From Saccharothrix carnea (lineage in GTDB: Bacteria > Actinomycetota > Actinomycetes > Mycobacteriales > Pseudonocardiaceae), in assembly GCF_003014735.1 (NCBI RefSeq), contig NZ_PYAX01000010.1:186001-250000 (forward strand): a DNA stretch of 64,000 bases. Direction: 5' to 3'. The notes below the pieces were generated by a model that was not told the origin of the DNA, ran no database searches, and saw only the letters and a list, made by a program, of their open reading frames with translations. A program made the translations under genes and the position numbers. Positions 24,819-32,366 of this stretch are shown here, piece after piece (the first letter of the stretch is position 1; each line of letters begins with the position of its first letter).

Positions 24819-25775
24819 ATGCACGCCATCGTTCAGCACGAGTTCGGTCCGGCCGACAACCTGCGCTACGAGCAGGCGCCGGACCCGGAGCCGGGGGCCG
24901 GCCAGGTGCGGATCGCGGTGTCGGCGGCCGGGGTGCACCTGCTCGACACGTCGATCCGGCGTGGTGAGCACGGTGGGCCGTTCCCGCTGCCGGAGCTGCC
25001 CATGACGCCGGGGCGGGAGGTCGCGGGGGTCGTCACCGCGCTGGGTGACGGTGTCGAGCCGCACTGGCTGGGCAAGCGGGTCGTAGCGCACCTGGGCCAG
25101 GCCAGCGGCGGGTACGCGGAGCTGGCCGTGGCGAACGCCGCGTCGCTGCACGAACTGCCCGACCACGTGTCCGACGACGCCGCCGTGGCCATGATCGGCA
25201 CCGGGCGCACCGCCGTGGGCGTGCTGCGCATCGCCGAGCTCACCGCGGACGACGTGGTGCTGGTGACGTCGGCCGCGGGCGGGCTGGGCGCGTTGTTCGT
25301 GCAGCAGGCGAAGGCGGTCGGGGCCAGGGTGGTCGGCGTGGCGAGCACCGCCAAGCTGGACCTCGTCCGGCAGCTGGGCGCGGACGTGGTGGCCGACTAC
25401 ACGCGGCCGGACTGGGACCAGGGCATCGGCGAGGTCACCGCGGTGCTCGACGGCGTCGGCGGCGAGGCGGGCCGCAAGGCGCTGGAGCTGCTCGGCGTCG
25501 GCGGCCGGATCCTGCTGTTCGGCTGGTCGGCGGGCGAGCCGACCCGCATCGAGACCGCCGACCTGTACCGCCTCGGCATCACCGCGTCGGTGGTCGTCGG
25601 ACCGCGGATGATGAAGGGCACCAACCTGCGCGGGCTGGAGGAGCTGTCCCTGAGCGCGCTCGCCGAGGGTCGCCTGACGCCGCTGACCACGACGTTCCCG
25701 CTCAGCGAGGCCGCCAAGGCGCACACCGGGCTGGAGGGCCGCGCCACCGTGGGCAAGGTCGTGCTCAAGCCCTGA
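24819..25775 (+). CDS. NADPH:quinone reductase-like zinc-independent MDR oxidoreductase
   Basis: A 318-aa medium-chain dehydrogenase/reductase. Residues ~1–125 form the GroES-like catalytic fold, beginning with IVQHEFGPADNLRYEQAPDP. Residues ~130–270 form the Rossmann fold with LVTSAAGGLGALFVQQAKA. The zinc-binding Cys/His set of alcohol dehydrogenases is absent, which fits the quinone oxidoreductase (QOR) branch. The start is supported by GGAGGGG. It likely reduces quinones or activated alkenes under redox stress, controlled by a MerR-type activator. The exact substrate is unknown. Confidence 0.9.
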   Translation: MHAIVQHEFGPADNLRYEQAPDPEPGAGQVRIAVSAAGVHLLDTSIRRGEHGGPFPLPELPMTPGREVAGVVTALGDGVEPHWLGKRVVAHLGQASGGYAELAVANAASLHELPDHVSDDAAVAMIGTGRTAVGVLRIAELTADDVVLVTSAAGGLGALFVQQAKAVGARVVGVASTAKLDLVRQLGADVVADYTRPDWDQGIGEVTAVLDGVGGEAGRKALELLGVGGRILLFGWSAGEPTRIETADLYRLGITASVVVGPRMMKGTNLRGLEELSLSALAEGRLTPLTTTFPLSEAAKAHTGLEGRATVGKVVLKP

Positions 25776-25786
25776 CCCCGGTTGAG

Positions 25787-25815
25787 CCCCCGTGCGCGAC
25801 CACCACGCACGGGGG
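25787..25815 (+). terminator. Hairpin terminator after the quinone reductase
   Basis: Arms CCCCCGTGCG (25787–25796) and CGCACGGGGG (25806–25815) are perfect, with a 9-base loop, 11 bp past the stop. Confidence 0.8.
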
Positions 25816-25844
25816 ACTCACCCGCGAAGCCCACTACCCCGACA

Positions 25845-25916
25845 CACCGCAACACCGGCACACCGGCACACCGCAACACCGGCACACCGCTACACCGGCA
25901 CACCGCTACACCGGCA
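25845..25916. repeat. Nine tandem 8-bp repeats
   Basis: Nine contiguous units of CACCG(C/G)(A/C/T)A cover 72 bp. The array runs into the 3' end of the anti-sigma gene, whose TAG stop (25906–25908) lies inside unit eight. Changes in copy number could alter the last residues of that protein. Confidence 0.9.
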
Positions 25917-26607
25917 CCGTGACGATCCGCTCGTCGTCGAAGTTGCGCACCTCGATCGCCGCGACGTCCTCGGGCGCGATGAGCGCCGAGCCGTCGAGGT
26001 TGGTGCCGTCCTCCTCACCGGCCGCCGAGACGAGCCAGCTACCCGCCTCCTGCCTGCTGCCGTCCTTGGCGACGACGAAAAGCCTGCACTTCTCGTTCTG
26101 CGCGATGCCCGCGACGGACGCGTTCACCCGCACCCACCCGGCGGCGGGCCTGACCTGCACGGTCATCCGCGCGCCGGTCTCCGGGTCGGTGGCCGTCCCG
26201 AGCTTGGTCCCGGCGGGTGGCACCGGCTGGGTCGTCGCGGGCCCGACCGCCGTCACGTCGGGCGCGGTGCCCCGACCGACCGCGTAACCGCCGCCGAGCA
26301 CGATCGCCGCCGCGGCCGCCGCGACCAGTCCCAGGCCGACCCGACGACGGCGCAGCCGACCGCCGCGCTCCGACCGCACCTGCCGCAAGGTCCGCTGCAG
26401 CAGCAGGTCACCGCCTTCGGGCGGGCCGTCGAGCAACGCCTCGGGCGGCACGTCACCCATGGCCTCCTCCATCGCCCGCAGCTCGGCCAACTCGGCGCGG
26501 CACCGGGAGCAGGACGCCACGTGGTCCTCCACGGCACGCACCTCCCCCTGGTCGAGCACGCCCAGCACGTATGCGCCGAGCAGCTGTGGATCGTGGTTCG
26601 TGGTCAT
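25906..26607 (-). CDS. Anti-sigma factor of the RskA/zinc-finger type
   Basis: A 233-aa single-pass membrane protein. The N-terminal cytoplasmic anti-sigma domain has the zinc motif H…CxxC in VEDHVASCSRCRAEL. A membrane helix lies at ~90–110 (VGLGLVAAAAAAIVLGGGYAV). The outside part matches the RskA C-terminal domain (GWVRVNASVAGI…KCRLFVV). It should hold the co-encoded sigma factor at the membrane until regulated proteolysis. ATG 26607 overlaps the sigma stop (ATGA). Its 3' end lies in the 8-bp repeat array. Confidence 0.9.
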   Translation of the reverse strand: MTTNHDPQLLGAYVLGVLDQGEVRAVEDHVASCSRCRAELAELRAMEEAMGDVPPEALLDGPPEGGDLLLQRTLRQVRSERGGRLRRRRVGLGLVAAAAAAIVLGGGYAVGRGTAPDVTAVGPATTQPVPPAGTKLGTATDPETGARMTVQVRPAAGWVRVNASVAGIAQNEKCRLFVVAKDGSRQEAGSWLVSAAGEEDGTNLDGSALIAPEDVAAIEVRNFDDERIVTVPV

Positions 26608-27182
26608 CCGGCCACCCCCTTCAGCGCGACCTGTTGCCCGCCTCGGCCCCCGTGCCCGACCCGCCCTGCGAACGTCTCCCGCAACGCCCGCAGCGCGTAG
26701 TGGGATCTCGATTTCACCGTGCCCGGCGGCACCCCCAACGCCTCGGCCGCCTCGGTCACGCTCCGACCGCGGAAGTAGATCTCCAGCAGCACGTCGCGGT
26801 GGTCGGAGGACAGCTGGTCCAGGGCTTCGAGCACGACCACCGAGTCCACCACGGAATCGGCGTGGTCGCGCTGCACCGGCGGTGTCGTCGGCGTCTCGGC
26901 CACCTCCTGCGGCCGGGCCGCCTTCGCCCGGTACCGGTCCGTGACGATGTTGCGCGCCACCGTGAGCAGCCAGCCGCGGACCGAGCCCTTGCCGTTCACC
27001 AGGGCGTCCGGGTGCCGCCAAGCGCGCACGAGGGTTTCCTGGACGACGTCCTCGGCCGACGCCCGATCACCGGTCAACCGCGTCGCGTACGCGAGCAGCG
27101 CCCGACCGTGCTCCTCGTAGAGGGATCGGATCAGTGCCTCGTCGGCCGCGGCCTCCCGTTTCCGGGACCACAGAGCCGCCAT
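26604..27182 (-). CDS. ECF RNA polymerase sigma factor (SigK-like)
   Basis: A 192-aa group 4 sigma factor. Region 2 contains AEDVVQETLVRAWRHPDALV and the SVRGWLLTVARNIVTDRYR helices. Region 4 contains SVTEAAEALGVPPGTVKSRS. ATG 27182 is chosen for its GAGAGGAG ribosome site; a further in-frame start lies at 27218. The ATGA overlap with the zinc-finger anti-sigma gene shows that they form one operon. The promoter it recognises and the releasing signal are not evident, but the nearby lipoprotein and paralogous anti-sigma-like gene may belong to its regulon. Confidence 0.92.
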   Translation of the reverse strand: MAALWSRKREAAADEALIRSLYEEHGRALLAYATRLTGDRASAEDVVQETLVRAWRHPDALVNGKGSVRGWLLTVARNIVTDRYRAKAARPQEVAETPTTPPVQRDHADSVVDSVVVLEALDQLSSDHRDVLLEIYFRGRSVTEAAEALGVPPGTVKSRSHYALRALRETFAGRVGHGGRGGQQVALKGVAG

Positions 27183-27261
27183 CCACCCACTCCTCTCGTC
27201 AACTCCCGCCACGAACACGGATGCCGGCGGGGTTCGGTTCAGCGCGGGCGCGACGAATCTC

Positions 27262-28170
27262 CTAGGAGCAGGTCCGGCCGGTGTTGAGGCAGGTCGTGAC
27301 GCGGTCCATCAGCGCCTCGGGCATGACGTTGACGAACATGGCGTGGTCGGTGCGCGGGTCGCGCCGCTGCTCGGGGAAGCTGTCGATGGCGTAGGGCCGG
27401 TCGGCGGGCACGTCGTAGGCGACCCGCACGCGCAGCTTCGGCACCGGGAACGTGCCCGGCCGGCACACCCCGTTCGAGCCGGGGAACTCGGCGTGCGCCC
27501 GGTGGCTCGGGCTGTCGGTGTTGCGGCCGTCCCAGCAGCTCGGGAAGTCGAACGTGCGCAGCACCTTCCCGCCGGGCGCGCACCGCGGGTAGCGGTCGGT
27601 GTGCCGGTCCTCGAACCCGGTGCAGCTCCACCTCGCCCGCCCGCGACCGGTGTCGATCGCCGCCGGGTCGCCGGTGATCATGCGCAGGAACCTCGGCATC
27701 GGCACGACCTCGCTGACCGGGCTGCCGCTGAACGTGATCTCCACGCTCGACGGCGGCAGCACCTCGCCGGTGTTGCCGTGCACGCCGCCGCCCGGTTCGT
27801 GCCGGTCGTGCCCGGTGCGGTCGGTCAGCCGCAGCACCGGCCAGTAGTAGGTGGACCGGTCGTCAGGCCCGCACGTGGTCGCGGCGGCGGCCAGCGACTC
27901 GTCGGTGGAGCCCGCGTGGGTGCTCACGTTGCCGACGTACTCGTGGGTGTGGTGCGCGCCGAACGGCCGGCCGGGTGCGATGACCATGTTGTCGGCGTTG
28001 AGGTGACGGGTCTCGTTGCGGCCGCAGTCGACGCGGAACGTGCCGGTCGACGCGTCCGGGGTGGTGGTGACCGACTCGACCGCCACCGGCACGTCGTCGA
28101 TGGCCACGGTGCGGCTGTCCGCGCAGCCGGCGGCCAGCACGAGCACCAGCAGCAGTGGCGACCACCTCAC
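27262..28170 (-). CDS. DUF1996 lipoprotein
   Basis: A 302-aa exported protein. The signal peptide ends in a lipobox (VLVLAAGC), so Cys is probably lipidated and the protein anchored outside. The body matches DUF1996, with HHTHEYVGN near the start, a YYWPVLR segment, and a run containing FDFPSCWDGRNTDSPSHRAH. The domain occurs in actinobacterial and fungal secreted proteins and may bind carbohydrate, but this is not proven. The GTG start at 28170 is chosen because it yields the signal peptide directly. It follows the sigma operon with no clear coupling. Confidence 0.85.
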   Translation of the reverse strand: MRWSPLLLVLVLAAGCADSRTVAIDDVPVAVESVTTTPDASTGTFRVDCGRNETRHLNADNMVIAPGRPFGAHHTHEYVGNVSTHAGSTDESLAAAATTCGPDDRSTYYWPVLRLTDRTGHDRHEPGGGVHGNTGEVLPPSSVEITFSGSPVSEVVPMPRFLRMITGDPAAIDTGRGRARWSCTGFEDRHTDRYPRCAPGGKVLRTFDFPSCWDGRNTDSPSHRAHAEFPGSNGVCRPGTFPVPKLRVRVAYDVPADRPYAIDSFPEQRRDPRTDHAMFVNVMPEALMDRVTTCLNTGRTCS

Positions 28171-28201
28171 GGCGGACAGCTTATTCGGCGGAGCCCGTCG
28201 C

Positions 28202-28669
28202 TCAGCCGGCGGAGCCGGTGACCAGGACGCGACCGTCGACCGTGACGACGTCGACGCTCGCGAGTTCGTCGGGGTCGACCAGGGCGGCACCGGCCAACGC
28301 CGTGTCACCCGGTCCCGGGCCGGACGGGCGTGCGGCGACCCAGCCGCCCGCCACGTGACGCCGTCCGCGCACGTCGGTGACGACGAGGTGGCACCGCTCC
28401 CCCGCCTCGACGCCGTCCACCACCGCGTGCAGCCGCACCCAGCCGTCGGCGGGCGTGATCGTGGCGGTCAGCCGCACGCCGTCAGCCGTGCCGGCGACCA
28501 GCACCCGTTCCCCTGGCACGCTGTGCCGGCCGAGGTGGGCGCCACCGGCCAGCGCCGCGGCGGCGAGCGCGGCGCCCACCACCGTGACGACTCCACCGCG
28601 GCGCCTGCGGTGGCGCACCCTCTCGGTGCGGACCTGGCTCAGCGCGCGTTCGAGGATCGGATCGTGCAT
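28202..28669 (-). CDS. Anti-sigma-like membrane protein lacking the zinc finger
   Basis: A 155-aa protein with a ~25-residue basic cytoplasmic lead, one membrane helix (~25–47) and an outer domain that resembles the RskA C-terminal domain. Its DGVRLTATITPADGWVRL and ERCHLVVTDVRGRR segments align by eye with the anti-sigma factor at 25906–26607, including a shared Cys. The zinc-binding anti-sigma domain is missing. It may be a paralogue that senses or competes without binding sigma. The assignment is from visual comparison. The start has GAGAAGAG upstream. Confidence 0.65.
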   Translation of the reverse strand: MHDPILERALSQVRTERVRHRRRRGGVVTVVGAALAAAALAGGAHLGRHSVPGERVLVAGTADGVRLTATITPADGWVRLHAVVDGVEAGERCHLVVTDVRGRRHVAGGWVAARPSGPGPGDTALAGAALVDPDELASVDVVTVDGRVLVTGSAG

Positions 28670-28879
28670 CTCTTCTCGTTCAGCTCGTGCTCGGACGTGC
28701 TCCGAGCGGCGACGGGTTGTGGCGGTCGCGGGGGTTGTGGTGGCTGAAACGCGGACCGGGCTCGCGGCGGGCGGCGTGCATCGGCGGGGCCTTCCTCGGC
28801 TGGCGACTGACGACTGGCACCCGTCACACGGACCGGTGGGACGTTCGGTTCACCCGGTTCCGCAACGGTCCGGACACGG

Positions 28880-28913
28880 CGCGAGGCGGCCCCGGCAACG
28901 GGACCGCCTCGCG
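28880..28913 (-). terminator. Hairpin terminator after the sugar dehydrogenase
   Basis: Arms CGCGAGGCGG (28880–28889) and CCGCCTCGCG (28904–28913) are perfect with a 14-base loop, just past the stop at 28932. Confidence 0.75.
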
Positions 28914-28931
28914 CGCTCGGTTCGGCCGCGG

Positions 28932-30059
28932 TCAGCTCAGGGGCACCCTGAGCACCCGGCTGGTGGAGTTGTTCGGGATGTTGTCCCGGTCGTCGCTGGT
29001 GGTCAGCCACAGGCCGCCGCCCGGCGCGGGTTCGACCGTGCGCAGCCGGCCGTGGGTGCCCTGGAAGTGCACCGTCTGCGAACCGACCGACGTGCCGCTG
29101 ATCTGGAGCTGGTAGAGCCTGGTGCCGCGCAGCGCGGCGACGAACAGGTCGGTGCCGACGACGGCGATGCCGCTGGGTGACGCGCCGGCGGTGCTCCACG
29201 TCCGCTTGGGCGCGAGGTAGCCGGAGCAGCTGCCCGAGGTGCCCTCGCACGCGGGCCAGCCGTAGTTGCCGCCCCGCTCCGCGAGGTTGAGCTCGTCCAT
29301 CACCGTGTTGCCCAGCTCGGCCTGCCACAGCCTGCCCTGGCCGTCGAACGCCAGGCCCTGCACGTTGCGGTGGCCGTAGGTCCACACGTACCGGGCGTTG
29401 CCTCCGTTGCCGTGGAACGGGTTGTCGGTCGGCGGCGTGCCGTCCGGGTTGAGCCGCAGCACCTTGCCGCCCAGGCTGGCCAGGTTCTGCGCGTTGGCGC
29501 CGACCTGGGCGTCACCGGTGCCCGCGTACAGCTTGCCGTCCGGCCCGAAGCGCAACCGGCCGCCGTTGTGGTAGCGGTTGCGCGGGATGCCGGACAGCAC
29601 TACTTGGAGCGAACTCGCGACCAGGGCGTTGTTCTGCACCTTGATGCGCACGATCCGGTTGTCGGTCGCGGTCGTGTGGTAGAGGTACAGGTAGTTGTCG
29701 GTGGTGAAGGACGGCGACACCTCCAGGCCGAGCAGACCGCCTTCCCCTCCGCTGCTCGACACGCCCGGCACCGTGCCGAGCGAGGTCTTCACCCCGGACG
29801 CGGTGAGCCTCAGCACGTCGTGGGCGTCGCGCCGGGTGTAGACGCCGGAGCCGTCCGGCAGGAAGTCCAGGCCCCACGGGACGTCGGTGTCAGTGGCCAG
29901 CTGCGTCGCGGGCCCGACCACGGCCGCGGCGGACACCGGATTTTCTTGGGACGGTCGGGTTTCCGCGCCCGCGGGCGCGGTGGACAGGGCGGATGCCGCC
30001 ACCAGCGCGGTGACGAGCGCGCCGGACGAGGTCGACAACCGTCGGGTACGGGGTGCCAC
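28932..30059 (-). CDS. Secreted PQQ-type sugar dehydrogenase (GSDH family)
   Basis: A 375-aa exported six-bladed beta-propeller of the glucose/sorbosone dehydrogenase family. The signal peptide ends near an Ala-rich APAGA site. The family pattern is visible as LATDTDVPWGLDFLPDG, EGGLLGLEVSP, RNRYHNGGRLRFGPDGKLY, VWTYGHRNVQGLAFD and GGNYGWPACEG. These proteins use PQQ or a related cofactor to oxidise aldose sugars outside the cell. GTG 30059 is preferred over GTG 30071, since GGAGG lies just before it. No PQQ synthesis genes are in the window. Confidence 0.9.
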   Translation of the reverse strand: MAPRTRRLSTSSGALVTALVAASALSTAPAGAETRPSQENPVSAAAVVGPATQLATDTDVPWGLDFLPDGSGVYTRRDAHDVLRLTASGVKTSLGTVPGVSSSGGEGGLLGLEVSPSFTTDNYLYLYHTTATDNRIVRIKVQNNALVASSLQVVLSGIPRNRYHNGGRLRFGPDGKLYAGTGDAQVGANAQNLASLGGKVLRLNPDGTPPTDNPFHGNGGNARYVWTYGHRNVQGLAFDGQGRLWQAELGNTVMDELNLAERGGNYGWPACEGTSGSCSGYLAPKRTWSTAGASPSGIAVVGTDLFVAALRGTRLYQLQISGTSVGSQTVHFQGTHGRLRTVEPAPGGGLWLTTSDDRDNIPNNSTSRVLRVPLS

Positions 30060-30269
30060 AGAAGCCTCCACAGTCGTTGACGCTTCCCCCGCGATCGCAG
30101 GGGATGGGTGCGGCGGCAGTGGCGGCGGAAAGAGGACGGGCGGGCGGTCAGGGTCTGAGTTCGCCGAACTTGCGCATTGGTCGACCCCCGGGCCGGTCGC
30201 GTGTGGTCGTCGTCCTGCTACCCAACGGTAAGGGCTTTCCCCGGAAGGGTCCAGTGGAGGGACCGGTGC

Positions 30270-30656
30270 TCAGCCGGTGAACGGCTCGGCGACGAGGCGA
30301 CCCCACAGCACGAAGGCCAGCAGCGCGAGGTAGACGAAGTCCACCACCATCAGCTTGAACTCCTGCCGCCGGAAGCGGACGATCGCCGCGCCGATCATGA
30401 TGATCATCAGGCCGATGGCGGCGATCGGCACCAGGACCGGCGCGATGTCGAGCACGGCGGGCAGGACCAGACCCAACGCCCCCAGCATCTCCAGCACGCC
30501 GATGGCCTTGATGCCGCCCGCGCTCCAGTCCTCGGTCCACGCCGCGCTGTGACCGGTGGCGGCTATCTTCTGCTTGGACAGGACGAGCTTGCCGCCACCG
30601 CCGAAGAAGTAGGCGGCGGCGAGCACTCCGGTGACGATCCACAGAGCGAGGTTCAT
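30270..30656 (-). CDS. DoxX-family membrane protein
   Basis: A 128-aa protein with four hydrophobic helices and the DoxX pattern: an early KL motif (GGGGKLVLSKQ), WSAGGIKAIGVLEMLGALGL, and a late charged RFRRQEFK loop. DoxX-like proteins occur in redox and thiol homeostasis and are frequent targets of ECF41 sigma factors. AGGAGG lies 6 bases before ATG 30656. A promoter of the exact ECF41 consensus lies upstream, and the divergent neighbour encodes an ECF41-type sigma factor, so the control link is well supported by sequence. Confidence 0.85.
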   Translation of the reverse strand: MNLALWIVTGVLAAAYFFGGGGKLVLSKQKIAATGHSAAWTEDWSAGGIKAIGVLEMLGALGLVLPAVLDIAPVLVPIAAIGLMIIMIGAAIVRFRRQEFKLMVVDFVYLALLAFVLWGRLVAEPFTG

Positions 30657-30692
30657 GGTGTTCCTCCTGATCGAGCGGCTTGTCGACCAGGA

Positions 30693-30719
30693 GACGCCGG
30701 TGTTCCGGGCCCTGTGACA
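30693..30719 (-). promoter_or_regulatory. ECF41 promoter of doxX
   Basis: On the minus strand TGTCACA (30713–30719) and CGTC (30693–30696) are separated by exactly 16 bp, identical to the published ECF41 target consensus. It points toward the DoxX gene and away from the sigma gene. Confidence 0.85.
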
Positions 30720-30780
30720 GGCCGGTCGCGTGACGCGCGTTACAGGTGTCGGGCCGGTGGCGGAGAGACAGGAGCGACCG

Positions 30781-31677
30781 ATGGGCGGCACGGCGGGGAC
30801 GCGTCCCGCGACCGAGGCGTTCGTCGCCCACCGCAACCTGCTCTTCACCGTCGCCTACCAGATGCTCGGCTCGGCCGCCGACGCCGAGGACGTCGTCCAG
30901 GAGACCTGGTTGCGGTGGACGGGCGTGGACCTCGACGCGGTGCGCGACCAGCGGGCGTACCTGGTCAAGATCGTCACCCGTCAGGCGCTCAGCCGGCTGC
31001 GCGCGCTCGGCAGGCGCAAGGAGTCCTACGTCGGCCCCTGGCTGCCCGAGCCGCTGCTGACCACGCCCGACGTGGCGGAGGACGTCGAGTTGGCCGACAG
31101 CGTCTCGATGGCGGTGCTGCTGGTGCTGGAGACGCTCGCGCCGACCGAGCGGGCGGTGTTCGTGCTGCGCGATGTGTTCGAGGTCGGGTACGACGAGATC
31201 GCCGAAGCCGTCGACAAGACCCCGGCCGCGGTGCGCCAGATCGCGCACCGGGCCAGGGCCCACGTCGCCGAGCGCCGGCCGCGCGGCACCACCGACCCGG
31301 CCGAGGCCAGGGCCGCGCTGGCGGCCTTCCAGCGGGCGGTCGAGACCGGCGACCTGCAAGGCCTGCTCGACGTCCTCGCGCCGGACGTGGTCATCCTCAG
31401 CGACGCGGGCGGGCTCAAGCCGGCCGCGCGCAAGCCCGTCGTCGGCGCCGACAAGGTGGCCCGCTTGCTGGCCGCCCGCTGGGACGCGCTCGGCACGCGG
31501 ACGACGACCGAGCCGGCTCAGGTCAACGGCGGCCCGGCGGTGATCCTGCGGGTCGACGGCGAACTCGACGGCGTCGTGGCGGCGCGGGTCGAGGACGGCG
31601 TCGTCACCGGGCTCTACTTCGTGCGCAACCCGGAGAAGCTGTCGCACGTGGCCCGGGAGACCGCCCTGAGCCGGTGA
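30781..31677 (+). CDS. sigJ: ECF41/SigJ-type sigma factor with SnoaL-like C-terminal domain
   Basis: A 298-aa protein. Sigma regions 2 and 4 (ADAEDVVQETWLRW; YDEIAEAVDKTPAAVRQIAHRARA) are followed by a ~105-residue SnoaL-like domain. The ECF41 marker WLPEPL occurs in the region 2–4 linker, and NPEKL occurs near the C-terminus, matching the NPDKL motif that tunes activity in this family. No anti-sigma gene is adjacent, as is usual, because control is through the C-terminal domain. ATG 30781 follows a GGAG ribosome site. It probably drives the divergent doxX gene. Confidence 0.92.
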   Translation: MGGTAGTRPATEAFVAHRNLLFTVAYQMLGSAADAEDVVQETWLRWTGVDLDAVRDQRAYLVKIVTRQALSRLRALGRRKESYVGPWLPEPLLTTPDVAEDVELADSVSMAVLLVLETLAPTERAVFVLRDVFEVGYDEIAEAVDKTPAAVRQIAHRARAHVAERRPRGTTDPAEARAALAAFQRAVETGDLQGLLDVLAPDVVILSDAGGLKPAARKPVVGADKVARLLAARWDALGTRTTTEPAQVNGGPAVILRVDGELDGVVAARVEDGVVTGLYFVRNPEKLSHVARETALSR

Positions 31678-31764
31678 CCAGGGCAGCAGCAGGCCCGGAC
31701 GCACCGCGAAGTCGGCCCGCGACTTCACGACCATGACGACGGTGCCGCCACGACCGTCACCGGA

Positions 31765-32262
31765 TCAGTCGGCTGTCGCGCGCCTCAGCTCGGCCACGAT
31801 CAAGCTCAGAAACCCCTCGAAGTCCTCGGCGAGCACACGCGGCGGGATGCCCATCGAGGTGTAGACGTTGTCCTGCACGGGCCCCGGTGACAGCTCGTAC
31901 ACCGGCCCGCCGGCTTGGGGCATCACGAAGAGATCGCCTCCCCCGCTGCTGCCGAACACCACGAACCGCTCGGCCGAGAGTTCCGGGACGTGCGTCGGCA
32001 AACCGTTCACCTCGGTGTCGACCACCAGCTCGACGGGGTGGATGCGGTACCCGTTGGGCAAGTCGACCAGCGACACCTCGACCACCCGCTCGTAGAACGC
32101 GCGCAAGGCGGGCGGGAGGTCGTGGTCGTCGAGACCAAGGGCTACCCGCCGCTCGATGGGGTTGTCCCCGGGCTCGTAGCCGTAGTTCTCCTCGAACGTC
32201 TCCTGGAACACCCGCACCAGCGGCAGGACCTCGGCGAGCCACGCGTCGACCGCAGCGCTCAC
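31765..32262 (-). CDS. SMI1/KNR4 (SUKH) family protein
   Basis: A 165-aa protein with SUKH-like features. LPPALRAFYERV… sits near the middle, DLPNGYRIHPVEL and the strand ERFVVFGSSGGGDLFVMP follow, then GGPVYELSPGP and a final amphipathic helix (EDFEGFLSLIVAEL). SUKH proteins act as immunity proteins to contact-dependent toxins or as adaptor modules, but no toxin gene is adjacent. GTG 32262 is inferred as the start, since it overlaps the stop of a tiny upstream frame (GTGA). The specific role is unknown. Confidence 0.75.
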   Translation of the reverse strand: MSAAVDAWLAEVLPLVRVFQETFEENYGYEPGDNPIERRVALGLDDHDLPPALRAFYERVVEVSLVDLPNGYRIHPVELVVDTEVNGLPTHVPELSAERFVVFGSSGGGDLFVMPQAGGPVYELSPGPVQDNVYTSMGIPPRVLAEDFEGFLSLIVAELRRATAD

Positions 32263-32348
32263 AGGAGGCGGGCTTCGCGTCGGTACCGGCGCGCCGCGTC
32301 CCGCCAGGCCGTGCCGCGCCGCCCCGCCGGGTCGTCGTGTTCGATCAC
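32259..32348 (-). CDS. Tiny 29-codon frame coupled to the SUKH gene
   Basis: GTG 32348 opens a 29-residue basic peptide, with WRDAARRYRREARLL at its end. Its TGA overlaps the GTG of the SUKH gene in the form GTGA. The overlap suggests translational coupling, but there is no clear ribosome site and no recognised family. It may be a leader peptide or chance. Confidence 0.3.
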   Translation of the reverse strand: MIEHDDPAGRRGTAWRDAARRYRREARLL

Positions 32349-32366
32349 CGGCACAGGCTAACCGGC

